A stretch of DNA of 37,193 nucleotides from CAIKBL01 sp043734785. GTDB lineage: Bacteria; Pseudomonadota; Gammaproteobacteria; Ga0077536. Positions 29,615-37,193 of this stretch are shown here, piece by piece. The stretch lies in the NCBI GenBank assembly GCA_043734785.1, contig JAYTEX010000066.1, forward strand, positions 1 through 37,193, given 5' to 3'. The position numbers and the translations under genes are program-made. Below the pieces are notes generated by a model. The model had not been told where the DNA came from. It saw nothing but the letters and a program-made list of their open reading frames with translations, and ran no database searches. Numbering within the stretch: position 1 is the first letter of the stretch; every line of letters begins with the position of its first letter.

Positions 29615-32464
29615 ATGAGTGAGCGGCGGCGGCGGCGATCAAAAAAATTCAATTGGAAGATTGTGTGGCTTCCACTTGGCCTGTTAGCGGCGCTGGGCAT
29701 CTCCCTCATGGCGTGGCGCGTAGCGCACGCGCCCACGACGGCGGACCATTTCAAGGCTGCTGAGGCCGCGCGCAAAGCCAATGCCTTCAGCGTCGCCGTG
29801 ATCCACTATAAAAATGTCCTGCTTGAGGCGCCTGGCAACCTCGAAGCGCGCTGGCGCCTTGGCCAAACTTATCTCGCGCTGAAACAGATTCCAGAGGCAG
29901 TATCGACGCTTGATAGCGCGCGCGCACTTGGCGCCCAACAGCCGGAAGTTTGGCTCGACCTGGCACGGGCGCAGCTCGAAGCCGGCAAATTTAAGAACAG
30001 CCTGCGCAGCCTCACGCGCTATGCCGGGCCGGCCCGGGCCGAGGTCGAAGCCTTGAAAGCACGGGCCAATCTCGGCCTCGGCGAGGCCACCATGGCGAAG
30101 GCGCTGCTGTCTGCGGCCGCGGCGCGCGATCCCGAGGCCGCGAGTCTTCATCTGGCCACCGTGCGCTTGGCGCTGTCGGAACGCGACCTCGCAGGGGCTG
30201 AAGTCGCCCTGTCCAAAGCGCTCGCAGTCGCCCCTGACAGCCCGGAAGGGTGGTTATTGCAAGGCCGCGTGCACCTGCTGGAAGGTCGCTCCGCAGAGGC
30301 CGTCGCCGCCTATCGCCGCGCCACTGAATTGACGACGACGGGTAACGAGGGGCTTGCTGGCCTCGCCGAAGCACTGTTGGCGGATGGCAAGACCGCGGAC
30401 GCAGCCGGGACGATTCGTCAACTTGAGGAACGTGCACCGGGGACTGTGGGCGTCGAATTTCTCAAAGGCTGGCTCGCTTATACAAAACAGGAGTGGGCTA
30501 ACGCCGAGAACGCCCTGCTTGGGGTGGTTAAGGTGGCCCCGAAACACCCGCAGGCACTGTTGATGCTCGGGGATAGCTGTTTGCGACAATCCAAATTTAA
30601 TCAGGCCGAGGCCCATCTCAAGGCGTTCAACGAATATTTCCCAGATCAACCCCAGGCGTTAAAAATGCTGGGGGCGTTGTATCTCAAGCAACGGCGCGCC
30701 ATCGATGCGATCAACATCATGACACCGCTGGCGACTCGCGGCGAGCCGGATGCGGGAACCCTCGCCTTACTGAGTTATGCGCACTACGCGGCCGGCGAGC
30801 CGGATAAGGGGAAGGCCTACCTGCAGCAGGCCCAGACTCTGGCGCCGGAATCCAAACTCCTGCAGACGCAGGAAGCCCTCGGCGAAATTGCTGCGGGTCA
30901 CGAAGAGGCTGGGATCCGTGGCCTCGAAAAGCTTGCGACGGGCCCAGAGGGCGAGCCTTCGCGCCAGGCGTTGACCTATGTTCACCTCCTGAAAGGCGAT
31001 AAAGAGGCCGCGCTCGAATCGGCACGCGCGCTCCTCGAACTGAAGCCTAAAGACCCCATGGCGCACAACCTGCTCGGGATTGCGCACGCCAAGAATAACG
31101 ACCCGGCTGCCGCCCGCGCGGCCTTCGAGAAAGCGCTGTCGCTGAATCCCAAGTTCGCGCCCGGCTTGGCCAATCTGGGCTTTCTTGCGCTCGCGGATAA
31201 CCAGGCGGACGCGGGCGAAGCCTATCTGCAACAGGCTCTGGCTGCGGATAAAGGATACACCGCAGCGTCCCTCGCGCTGGCAGCCCTGGCCGAACGCAAA
31301 GGGCAAATGGGAGAAGCGACCCAGCTGTTGGAGGACGCCATCGCGGCCCAACCGCAGGCCGCACAGCCCAAATGGCTACTCGCGGAGCGCCGCCTGCGCG
31401 CGGGCGGCACCGCAGATGCTTTGAAACTGGCCACGGCGGCCTATGGGTTGGCACCGAAAGCCGTCCAATCGCGCCTAATGTGGGGGGCTTTTCTGTTGCA
31501 GGCCAAGCGCCCGGCAGACGCCATCAAAATCCTGACGGCGTTACACGAGGAAGTCCCAGACTTGCTGCCGGCGACGGCGGCGCTAGGCCACGCGTTGCGC
31601 GCGGCAGGCCAGTGGGATTTGGCGAGAATCCAGTATCGATCAGTATTGCGCACAGCGCCGGCACGACTGGACATGCTATGGGCGCTGTTTGCCGTCGAAC
31701 TCGGCGCCAAAGACTATCCGCAAGCCGAGGATGTGATCGACGCCATGAGTCACCACCACCCCACGACGCAGGATGCGGCACGCGCGCGCGGAGAATTGAC
31801 GGCGGCGCAGGGCCGACCTGCGGATGCAGTGGCTATTTTTGAGGAAATTTTCAAGGATTCACCCAACACCGCTTCACTCATGCGCCTGCTCGACGCCCAG
31901 CAGCAGAAGGGTGACACCGCCGCCGCGCGCAAAACCATGAACAGTTGGCTCACCCAACATCCGAAAGATACCGCCGTCCGTCTCCGACTCGGCACCTTCG
32001 AACTCATGACCGGCATGGCGGGCGAAGCGAAGGCGACCTTCGAGGTCGCACTGAAAAACGCTCCCGAGAATGCGATCGCGCTCAACAACCTGGCCTGGCT
32101 CTACGATCAGGCCGATGACGAGCGTGCGCTGAGCTTGGCCGAACGGGCTTACCGCGCACTGCCGAACAGCCCAGAGGCTGCGGATACGTTGGGCTGGATT
32201 ATGGTACGCCGCGAGGAAGTACAGAAAGCCCTGCCGCTGCTCGAGCAGGCCCACGCGGCAATGCCAAGCGAACCGAACATCCAGTTTCATCATGCGTACG
32301 CACTGGCGGAAATCGGCCACAAGGACAAGGCTCGCGAACTGCTGGAAGCCTTATTCGTCAAGCAGACCGAATTCGATTCCGCGAATGAAGCGCGCGCCCT
32401 GCTGCGCCGCCTGTCGAAGAGCACTGAGGCCGAGGCAGGCGCCGATCCCGGCTTGCGGTTCTGA
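29615..32464 (+). CDS. PrsT-like giant TPR protein (PEP-CTERM system type)
   Basis: A 949-residue protein with a basic N-terminus (MSERRRRRSKK), one membrane anchor at about residues 17-36, and some twenty TPR repeats filling the rest. Segments such as AIALNNLAWLYDQ followed by SPEAADTLGWIMVRR are the signature of the PrsT family, found with exosortase/exopolysaccharide loci. Typical members are lipoproteins with a cysteine near residue 20; this one has no cysteine in the first 40 residues and so is probably membrane-anchored instead. GAGG lies about 11 bases ahead of ATG 29615. It may assist polysaccharide export, as TPR proteins do in such systems. The VPLPA-CTERM gene of this window is 19 kb away. 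Confidence 0.82.
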   Translation: MSERRRRRSKKFNWKIVWLPLGLLAALGISLMAWRVAHAPTTADHFKAAEAARKANAFSVAVIHYKNVLLEAPGNLEARWRLGQTYLALKQIPEAVSTLDSARALGAQQPEVWLDLARAQLEAGKFKNSLRSLTRYAGPARAEVEALKARANLGLGEATMAKALLSAAAARDPEAASLHLATVRLALSERDLAGAEVALSKALAVAPDSPEGWLLQGRVHLLEGRSAEAVAAYRRATELTTTGNEGLAGLAEALLADGKTADAAGTIRQLEERAPGTVGVEFLKGWLAYTKQEWANAENALLGVVKVAPKHPQALLMLGDSCLRQSKFNQAEAHLKAFNEYFPDQPQALKMLGALYLKQRRAIDAINIMTPLATRGEPDAGTLALLSYAHYAAGEPDKGKAYLQQAQTLAPESKLLQTQEALGEIAAGHEEAGIRGLEKLATGPEGEPSRQALTYVHLLKGDKEAALESARALLELKPKDPMAHNLLGIAHAKNNDPAAARAAFEKALSLNPKFAPGLANLGFLALADNQADAGEAYLQQALAADKGYTAASLALAALAERKGQMGEATQLLEDAIAAQPQAAQPKWLLAERRLRAGGTADALKLATAAYGLAPKAVQSRLMWGAFLLQAKRPADAIKILTALHEEVPDLLPATAALGHALRAAGQWDLARIQYRSVLRTAPARLDMLWALFAVELGAKDYPQAEDVIDAMSHHHPTTQDAARARGELTAAQGRPADAVAIFEEIFKDSPNTASLMRLLDAQQQKGDTAAARKTMNSWLTQHPKDTAVRLRLGTFELMTGMAGEAKATFEVALKNAPENAIALNNLAWLYDQADDERALSLAERAYRALPNSPEAADTLGWIMVRREEVQKALPLLEQAHAAMPSEPNIQFHHAYALAEIGHKDKARELLEALFVKQTEFDSANEARALLRRLSKSTEAEAGADPGLRF

Positions 32465-32470
32465 TCATTG

Positions 32471-32490
32471 CGCCAATCTCCACCTTGGCG
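32471..32490. terminator. hairpin between convergent TPR gene and epmA
   Basis: CGCCAA (32471-32476) and TTGGCG (32485-32490) form a six-base stem with an eight-base loop, in the 31-base gap between two convergent genes. No T-run follows on either strand, so its termination activity is doubtful. Confidence 0.3.
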
Positions 32491-32495
32491 ACGGG

Positions 32496-33443
32496 TCAAT
32501 CCGCGAAGGCCACGACCGCGGCAATCTCGGGCTCCTGGAGTAGCAGCATGAGGAGTCGATCAATGCCGAGCGCCACGCCCGCACAATTTGGCAGGCCGGC
32601 AGCAAGTGCCGCCAGCAGTTTCTCGTCGAGCGGGATGTGCGGTAATCCCAGCGCGTCGCGCCGCCCGTTTTCGCGGGCGTGCCGCGCGCGTTGTTCCGCG
32701 CCGTCCGTCACTTCATGAAACCCGTTCGCGAGTTCGATCTCCCCCACCACCACTTCGAAGCGCTCGGCCAGTGCAGGCGTCCCTGGTCGCACCCGCGCAT
32801 ACGCCGCCTGCTCGACGGGAAAATCGTAGATGATGATCGCACGGTCGCGCGGCAATTTCGGTAGCACTGCGCAGCCAAAGACCCAGTCGAGCAGTAGCGC
32901 CCGATCGCTGGCGCTCGCGGCATCGAATGTTGCACCCTGGGCCGCCGCAAAGCGGGCCAAGGTCGCCGTCGAGGCCGTGTGCGGGTCTAGCGCCGCGTAC
33001 TGTAGGCACAGCGCACCGTAGCTGTGTTTCTCCAGCACGTGCTTGAAACCAACGGCCTGCAACAGATCACCGACCTCAGTCATCAGTTGGTGGTGATCGA
33101 AGCCGATCCGATACCATTCGAGCAGAGTGAATTCTTCTCGATGGAGGCGACTGCCTTCTTCGCGTCGGAACGCATGGCAGATCTGATAAATATCCCCGCT
33201 GCCGGCGGCGAGCAGGCGCTTCATGGCATATTCGGGGGAGGTCTGTAGATAGCGCGTGCCGCCCTCTGGATCGGCAATCGTAAAACTCATCAGCGCGGGA
33301 TCGGTGGTGCCGCAGTGGCCCAACGCCGGGGTCTCCACTTCGAGCACCAAGGTGCGTGCGAAGTAATCGCGGATGTCGTGCAGCAACGCCGCGCGCCGTC
33401 GCAACGCATCTAGACTGGCACTGGGGCGCCAGGCATCGTGCAC
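32496..33443 (-). CDS. epmA: EpmA, EF-P beta-lysyl ligase
   Basis: A 315-residue class II lysyl-tRNA-synthetase paralogue (GenX/PoxA/YjeA) that attaches (R)-beta-lysine to Lys34 of EF-P. It has RRAALLHDIRDYF, SPEYAMKRLLAAG, FRREEGSRLHREEFTLLEWY (motif 2) and GVALGIDRLLMLLL (motif 3), and lacks the N-terminal anticodon-binding domain of true LysRS. The start is uncertain. GTG 33443 gives MHDAWRPSAS, which matches where relatives begin. GTG 33476 and GTG 33527 are in frame, and the last would overlap efp by 32 bases with a Lys/Arg-rich extension. It follows efp on the same strand. Confidence 0.95.
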   Translation of the reverse strand: MHDAWRPSASLDALRRRAALLHDIRDYFARTLVLEVETPALGHCGTTDPALMSFTIADPEGGTRYLQTSPEYAMKRLLAAGSGDIYQICHAFRREEGSRLHREEFTLLEWYRIGFDHHQLMTEVGDLLQAVGFKHVLEKHSYGALCLQYAALDPHTASTATLARFAAAQGATFDAASASDRALLLDWVFGCAVLPKLPRDRAIIIYDFPVEQAAYARVRPGTPALAERFEVVVGEIELANGFHEVTDGAEQRARHARENGRRDALGLPHIPLDEKLLAALAAGLPNCAGVALGIDRLLMLLLQEPEIAAVVAFAD

Positions 33444-33495
33444 AGATCCCTGGGGATTCTCGGGATCGCGCGCCACGGTCAGGCGACTCTTGCGT

Positions 33496-34068
33496 CTACT
33501 CTTCTTTCGCGCGTGAGACGTAGTCACCCGTGCGGGTATCGATCTTCAGCAACGAACCTTCCTCGATGAATAGCGGCACCTTGACGACGGCGCCGGTTTC
33601 CAGGGTGGCCGGCTTGGTCCCGCCGGTCGCGGTATCCCCGCGCATGCCCGGATCGGTCTGAGTGATTTTGAGAATGACGAAATTCGGCGGCGTGATCCCG
33701 ATCGGTTCGCCATTCCAGAGCATAATGCTGCAAATCTCCTGCCCTTTTAGCCATTTCCCGGCATCGCCTACCACAGTGCTCGAGGCCTGAATCTGTTCGA
33801 AGGTGCTTTGATTCATGAAATGCCACGCTTCGCCGTCCGCGTAGAGATATTGCATTTCAGCTTCGACAATATCGGCGGCTTCCACTGTATCGCCGGATTT
33901 GAAGGTCCGTTCAATCACGCGGCCAGAACGCAGGTTGCGCACCCTGACCCGGTTAAAGGCCTGACCCTTGCCCGGCTTGACCATCTCGTTCTCGACGATA
34001 TTGAAGGGATCGCCGTCGAGCATGATCTTGACACCGGGTTTAAATTGGTTAGTGCTGTAGGACGCCAT
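33496..34068 (-). CDS. efp: translation elongation factor P
   Basis: A 190-residue EF-P with three OB-like domains, which relieves ribosome stalling at polyproline. It starts MASYSTNQFKPG, and the modified residue is K34 in VKPGKGQAF, as in the E. coli type that is beta-lysylated by EpmA/EpmB. The C-terminal part has GDTATGGTKPATLETGAVV, a family signature. ATG 34068 was taken over an upstream ATG at 34101, whose eleven extra residues are not conserved. Divergent epmB begins 31 bases away and epmA lies downstream, so all parts of the pathway are adjacent. Confidence 0.97.
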   Translation of the reverse strand: MASYSTNQFKPGVKIMLDGDPFNIVENEMVKPGKGQAFNRVRVRNLRSGRVIERTFKSGDTVEAADIVEAEMQYLYADGEAWHFMNQSTFEQIQASSTVVGDAGKWLKGQEICSIMLWNGEPIGITPPNFVILKITQTDPGMRGDTATGGTKPATLETGAVVKVPLFIEEGSLLKIDTRTGDYVSRAKEE

Positions 34069-34099
34069 TAGAATGAAGCTCGTATCAAAAAGGCGGCAC

Positions 34100-35104
34100 A
34101 TGATAGCGCGAAGCCCTCAAAAAGCAGAGCCGTCCGAATGGGTGGCCGAACTCCGCATGGCCTACACCCAACCGCAGGCTTTGTTACGAGATCTTGATCT
34201 CGACCCGGCGGCGGTGGCGTTCGATCTCGCGGCTGCGGCGCGTTTCGCGTTCCGGGTACCGCGTCCCTATGCGCGTCGCATGCGCGCAGGGGATCCGGCG
34301 GATCCCCTGCTACGCCAGGTGTTGCCCGTACGGGATGAGTGCACTGACGTGACGGGCTTTACGGCCGATCCGGTGGGCGAACTGGCGACCCAGCGTCAGC
34401 CTGGCTTTCTGCACAAATATCATGGCCGGGTCTTATTGCTGCTGAGCGGGGGCTGCGCGGTCAACTGCCGCTATTGTTTTCGGCGCGAGTTTCCATATCA
34501 GGGCGCCGTCGGGAGCCAACAGATCGCGGCGGCGCTGACCGACATCGGCGGCGATCCGAGCATTAACGAAGTTATTCTGAGCGGCGGCGATCCGCTGCTC
34601 CTGCACGACGAGCCGCTGGCAGTGTTGGTGAGCCGCCTGGGGGCGATTCCGCATCTGCGCCGGTTGCGCATCCATACCCGGCTGCCACTGGTTTTGCCGA
34701 CCCGGATCACGCCGTCGTTGTTGTCGACCCTGGCGGGCTCACGCCTGCGTACGAGTTTGGTCCTCCACGTCAATCACGCGCAGGAAATCGACCATGAAGT
34801 TGTGACCGCCTGCGCGGCGCTGGCCCAGCACGGCGTGACCCTGCTGAACCAGTCCGTACTACTGCGCGGCGTCAATGATGATGCGCGGGTGCTGGCCGAA
34901 TTATCGGAAACCCTGTTCGATGCGGGGGTTCTTCCCTATTACTTACATCTGCTCGACCGCGTGCGCGGGGCAGCGCATTTTGATGTGCCGGCGCGACAGG
35001 CGCGCGAAGTACAGCGCCAATTACGAGCGCTGCTGCCGGGCTATCTGGTGCCGCAAATGGTGCGGGAAGTGGCCGGTGCGCCAAGTAAAGTTCCGTTTGT
35101 TTGA
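34100..35104 (+). CDS. epmB: EpmB, lysine 2,3-aminomutase for EF-P modification
   Basis: A 334-residue radical-SAM, PLP-dependent enzyme (YjeK) that converts (S)-alpha-lysine to (R)-beta-lysine. The cluster cysteines C119, C123 and C126 are in SGGCAVNCRYCFRR. It also has EVILSGGDPLLL and IHTRLPLVLPTRIT, and the PLP lysine near the end in GAPSKVPF. ATG 34100 was chosen because AAGGCGG lies just upstream; an in-frame ATG at 34073 would sit only five bases from the efp start and has no ribosome site. It is divergent from efp, and followed after 18 bases by a secreted GlcG/HbpS-like gene. Confidence 0.96.
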   Translation: MIARSPQKAEPSEWVAELRMAYTQPQALLRDLDLDPAAVAFDLAAAARFAFRVPRPYARRMRAGDPADPLLRQVLPVRDECTDVTGFTADPVGELATQRQPGFLHKYHGRVLLLLSGGCAVNCRYCFRREFPYQGAVGSQQIAAALTDIGGDPSINEVILSGGDPLLLHDEPLAVLVSRLGAIPHLRRLRIHTRLPLVLPTRITPSLLSTLAGSRLRTSLVLHVNHAQEIDHEVVTACAALAQHGVTLLNQSVLLRGVNDDARVLAELSETLFDAGVLPYYLHLLDRVRGAAHFDVPARQAREVQRQLRALLPGYLVPQMVREVAGAPSKVPFV

Positions 35105-35122
35105 AATCTAAAGGAGCCTCGC

Positions 35123-35626
35123 ATGTTCATGAGAAATTGCCCCGCTTTGGTTATTGCCCTATGCGCTGCATCGAGCGCGTTCGCGCAGGTCCCGCCCCCA
35201 CAACCTACCCCGCCCTTGCCCTACGGTCCCGGGATTTCGCTGGCCGATGCCCGCACCTGCGCTGCGGCCGTGCAGGTTGAGGCCGTCAGAAATCAATGGC
35301 TGATGGTGGTCACGGTCGTCGACAGCGGCGGCCACACAGTGCTGAGCGAACGCATGGACAACACTCAGTTTGGTTCTGTTGCGCCTGCGCTCGAAAAAGC
35401 GCAGGGTGCCGTCGCCTTCCGGCGGCCGACCAGGTTTTTCGAAGATTTGATCGCGCAAGGGGGTGCGGCCCTGCGGATCCTGGCCCTGCCTGGCCTGTTA
35501 CCCATCGACGGTGGTCTGCCGATCACACGCAACGGCGAGATTATCGGTGGCGTCGGCGCCTCGGGCGGCACCTCGCAACAGGACGGTATCGCCGCCGCAG
35601 CGTGCCTCACTGCGCTCGCCCAATAG
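35123..35626 (+). CDS. secreted GlcG/HbpS-like haem-binding family protein
   Basis: A 167-residue protein with a signal peptide (cleavage expected after SAFA at about residue 20), a short proline-rich spacer (QVPPPQPTPPLP) and a GlcG/HbpS domain (PF03928 type). The domain shows WLMVVTVVDSGGHTVLSERMD near the N-terminal side and LPITRNGEIIGGVGASGGTSQQD near the end. Relatives bind haem or corrinoid or occur with glycolate genes. AAAGGAG (35108-35114) lies seven to eight bases from ATG 35123. It is 18 bases after epmB and may be read through from it. Its ligand is unknown. Confidence 0.85.
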   Translation: MFMRNCPALVIALCAASSAFAQVPPPQPTPPLPYGPGISLADARTCAAAVQVEAVRNQWLMVVTVVDSGGHTVLSERMDNTQFGSVAPALEKAQGAVAFRRPTRFFEDLIAQGGAALRILALPGLLPIDGGLPITRNGEIIGGVGASGGTSQQDGIAAAACLTALAQ

Positions 35627-35644
35627 CGACTGACGGGGCGGTGC

Positions 35645-36433
35645 TCATGGCGCGCCGCGCACCGCAGTGAATGTCGAGACCGTGTCGTAGGCGAGCTTCA
35701 GAATCAACCCCGCGACCACACCCAGAAAAACCCGGCGGATGAACTGACTGCCGTGCTTAAGGGCGAGGTGGCTGCCACCCAGCGCGCCCACGACATTACA
35801 GACCGCCATCACGCTAGCGGCCGTCCACAACACCCAGCCATGGGGCACGAAAAACGCGAGCGCGGCAAAATTGGTCGCGACATTGATGACCTTGGCGTAG
35901 GCCGACGCATGCAGGAAATCGTAGCCGAGCACCCGCACCAACAGAAACACCAAAAACGCCCCGGTGCCCGGACCAAACACGCCATCGTAAAACCCGAGCA
36001 GGGCCGCTATACCCACCCCGACTGCGATCTCCTGGCGCATGCTCAGGCGCGGCGCGTGCCGCGCACCGAGTTCCGGACTCAGGACGGTATAAACCGCAAC
36101 CCCGATCAGGAGCACTAGAACTGCGGGGCGCATCCATTGCACCGGTAGCAACGTGACTGCTTGCGCGCCGAACCAGGCGCCCAGCAAGGCTGCGGCGAGC
36201 CCCGGGATCAACAGCGCATAGGAGAAGCGCACTCTCCGCGCGTAACGACTGGCAGCCACCAGGGTTCCCCAGATCGAGGCGAGTTTATTGGTGCCGAACA
36301 GCGTTCCGAGCGGCTGCGCCGGGTAAATCACCAGTAAAGCCGGCAGCTGCAGTAAGCCCCCACCGCCCGCCACAGCATCGACGAAACCGGCCAGGAAGGC
36401 CGCGCTCCCGAGCAACCAATACGAAAGTTCCAT
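35645..36433 (-). CDS. TSUP (TauE/SafE) family permease
   Basis: A 262-residue membrane protein with about eight hydrophobic segments. The opening AAFLAGFVDAVAGGGGLLQLPALL and the later GFYDGVFGPGTGAFLVFLLV are the paired signature repeats of the TSUP family (YfcA-type), which export sulfite or organosulfonates or related anions. It converges with the GlcG/HbpS-like gene, with only 18 bases between the stops, and no terminator is seen there. Substrate not assignable. Confidence 0.92.
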   Translation of the reverse strand: MELSYWLLGSAAFLAGFVDAVAGGGGLLQLPALLVIYPAQPLGTLFGTNKLASIWGTLVAASRYARRVRFSYALLIPGLAAALLGAWFGAQAVTLLPVQWMRPAVLVLLIGVAVYTVLSPELGARHAPRLSMRQEIAVGVGIAALLGFYDGVFGPGTGAFLVFLLVRVLGYDFLHASAYAKVINVATNFAALAFFVPHGWVLWTAASVMAVCNVVGALGGSHLALKHGSQFIRRVFLGVVAGLILKLAYDTVSTFTAVRGAP

Positions 36434-36589
36434 GGCGGCACGTTAGCAGACTTCATCTCGCGCGTTTGAGTAGCGCGAGCGCATGAGCACGCAACCAACG
36501 TGGCACGGCCCGGGAACCCGCACGCGAAACCAAACCATCAATCTGTGTGTCGGTGCGCTGCCACAGAGAGCCAGAGCAGCGGATTTCAG

Positions 36590-36595
36590 TATACT
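36590..36595 (+). promoter_or_regulatory. possible -10 element for the monooxygenase gene
   Basis: TATACT lies about 55 bases ahead of the ATG at 36651, in the divergent region with the TSUP gene. No convincing -35 is visible. The remaining part of 36434-36650 shows nothing else definite. Confidence 0.25.
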
Positions 36596-36650
36596 GCCGG
36601 CCCTTCGCCGCCTTGCCGGCTTTTGCTCAAGCCTCGTAGGAGATGGATTC

Positions 36651-37193
36651 ATGACCACCACCACCCAATCCGATTTTGACGCTATCGTCGTCGGCGCCGG
36701 CTTCGCCGGACTTTACATGCTGCATCGTCTACGCTCGGCTGGCCTGCGCGCCCGCGTGCTCGAAGCGGCCAGCGGCCCCGGTGGCACCTGGTTCTGGAAT
36801 CGATATCCGGGTGCACGCTGCGATATCGAGAGCATGCAGTACTCGTATCAATTTTCGAAGGCGCTCGAACAGGAATGGGACTGGACGGAGCGTTACGCCG
36901 CGCAACCGGAAATCCTGAAATATGTCGACCATGTGATCGAGCGTTTCAATCTGCGTGAAGACATTCAGTTCAATACCCGAGTGAAATCCGCGCTATACGA
37001 TGAGCGCACGGCGCGCTGGACCGTGACCACTGAAACGGGCGAGACGCTGAACGCACAGTTCTGCATCATGGCCAGTGGCTGCCTGTCTTCCACAAACCTG
37101 CCGGAATTCAAGGGCAGGGACTCATTCAAGGGAGACGCCTATCACACCGGCCAATGGCCACACGCAGAAGTGGATTTCACCGGGAAACGGGTG
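36651..37193 (+). CDS. Baeyer-Villiger-type flavin monooxygenase (partial, cut by window end)
   Basis: The frame is open from ATG 36651 to the last base, giving 181 residues of a longer protein (family length usually 500-600). The FAD-binding turn is VVGAGFAGLYML. GGTWFWNRYPGARCDIES is the classic class B flavin monooxygenase block. FKGDAYHTGQWP matches the Baeyer-Villiger fingerprint FxGxxxHxxxWP. AGGAGA lies eight bases upstream of the start. It would insert oxygen next to a ketone carbonyl using FAD and NADPH. The second nucleotide-binding domain is outside the window. The substrate is unknown. Confidence 0.93.
   Translation, partial: MTTTTQSDFDAIVVGAGFAGLYMLHRLRSAGLRARVLEAASGPGGTWFWNRYPGARCDIESMQYSYQFSKALEQEWDWTERYAAQPEILKYVDHVIERFNLREDIQFNTRVKSALYDERTARWTVTTETGETLNAQFCIMASGCLSSTNLPEFKGRDSFKGDAYHTGQWPHAEVDFTGKRV

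Noticed and set aside
1..37193. CRISPR array, tRNA, rRNA, insertion sequence or prophage
   Set aside because: No regularly spaced repeats, cloverleaf-like sequence, rRNA core, transposase or phage gene was recognised on either strand.

Overview
The window looks like chromosomal DNA of a free-living, fairly GC-rich gammaproteobacterium. The evidence is the EF-P K34 modification set (epmA, efp, epmB), a YoaA/DinG-type helicase, cysS, sufE, Mla lipid-transport genes, a DUF1631 protein, a Bat (aerotolerance) operon and an exosortase-type VPLPA-CTERM protein. Two housekeeping enzymes are of less usual type for that group. The isoleucyl-tRNA synthetase is the eukaryote-like type 2 form with an altered HIGH motif. 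The MetK resembles the alphaproteobacterial form. No rRNA, tRNA, insertion sequence, prophage or CRISPR array was seen.

Layout. (1) 1-4738, plus strand: the end of a DUF4381 gene, then batA, a batB-batC fusion and batD, all overlapping or tightly spaced. (2) 4907-9672: a REC-PAS-GGDEF-EAL cyclic-di-GMP regulator and a DUF1631 protein. (3) 9673-10929: a 511-bp non-coding region rich in GGTCA half-sites with a Pho-box-like element, then a secreted VPLPA-CTERM protein with its own terminator hairpin. (4) 10994-17075: mlaFED on the plus strand, facing mlaC, which lies on the minus strand downstream of ileS. (5) 17293-20509: a GAF/HD-GYP protein (plus), facing a cysS-sufE pair (minus). (6) 20686-23101: yceI and a cytochrome b561 gene converging on a shared bidirectional terminator, then metK. 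(7) 23212-29424: a quinone oxidoreductase divergent from trxB, a translationally coupled MBL hydrolase and dUTPase pair, a YoaA-like helicase and an uncharacterised 164-residue protein. (8) 29615-35626: a giant PrsT-like TPR protein, then epmA and efp (minus) divergent from epmB (plus), and a secreted GlcG/HbpS-like protein. (9) 35645-37193: a TSUP permease and the start of a Baeyer-Villiger monooxygenase cut by the window end.

How genes work together. The Bat proteins are envelope-associated vWA/TPR factors. MlaF, MlaE, MlaD and MlaC form the inner-membrane and periplasmic part of retrograde phospholipid transport. The cyclic-di-GMP regulator and the HD-GYP protein point to signal-controlled lifestyle switching. 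The VPLPA-CTERM protein and the PrsT-like protein belong to exosortase/exopolysaccharide biology whose core genes are not in this window. EpmB and EpmA prepare and attach beta-lysine to EF-P Lys34.

I found no clearly unprecedented multi-gene system. The most interesting signals are the GXHH isoleucyl-tRNA synthetase (predicted mupirocin hyper-resistance), the broken mla operon, the regulatory region ahead of the VPLPA-CTERM gene, the PrsT-like protein lacking a lipobox, and the uncharacterised gene next to the helicase.
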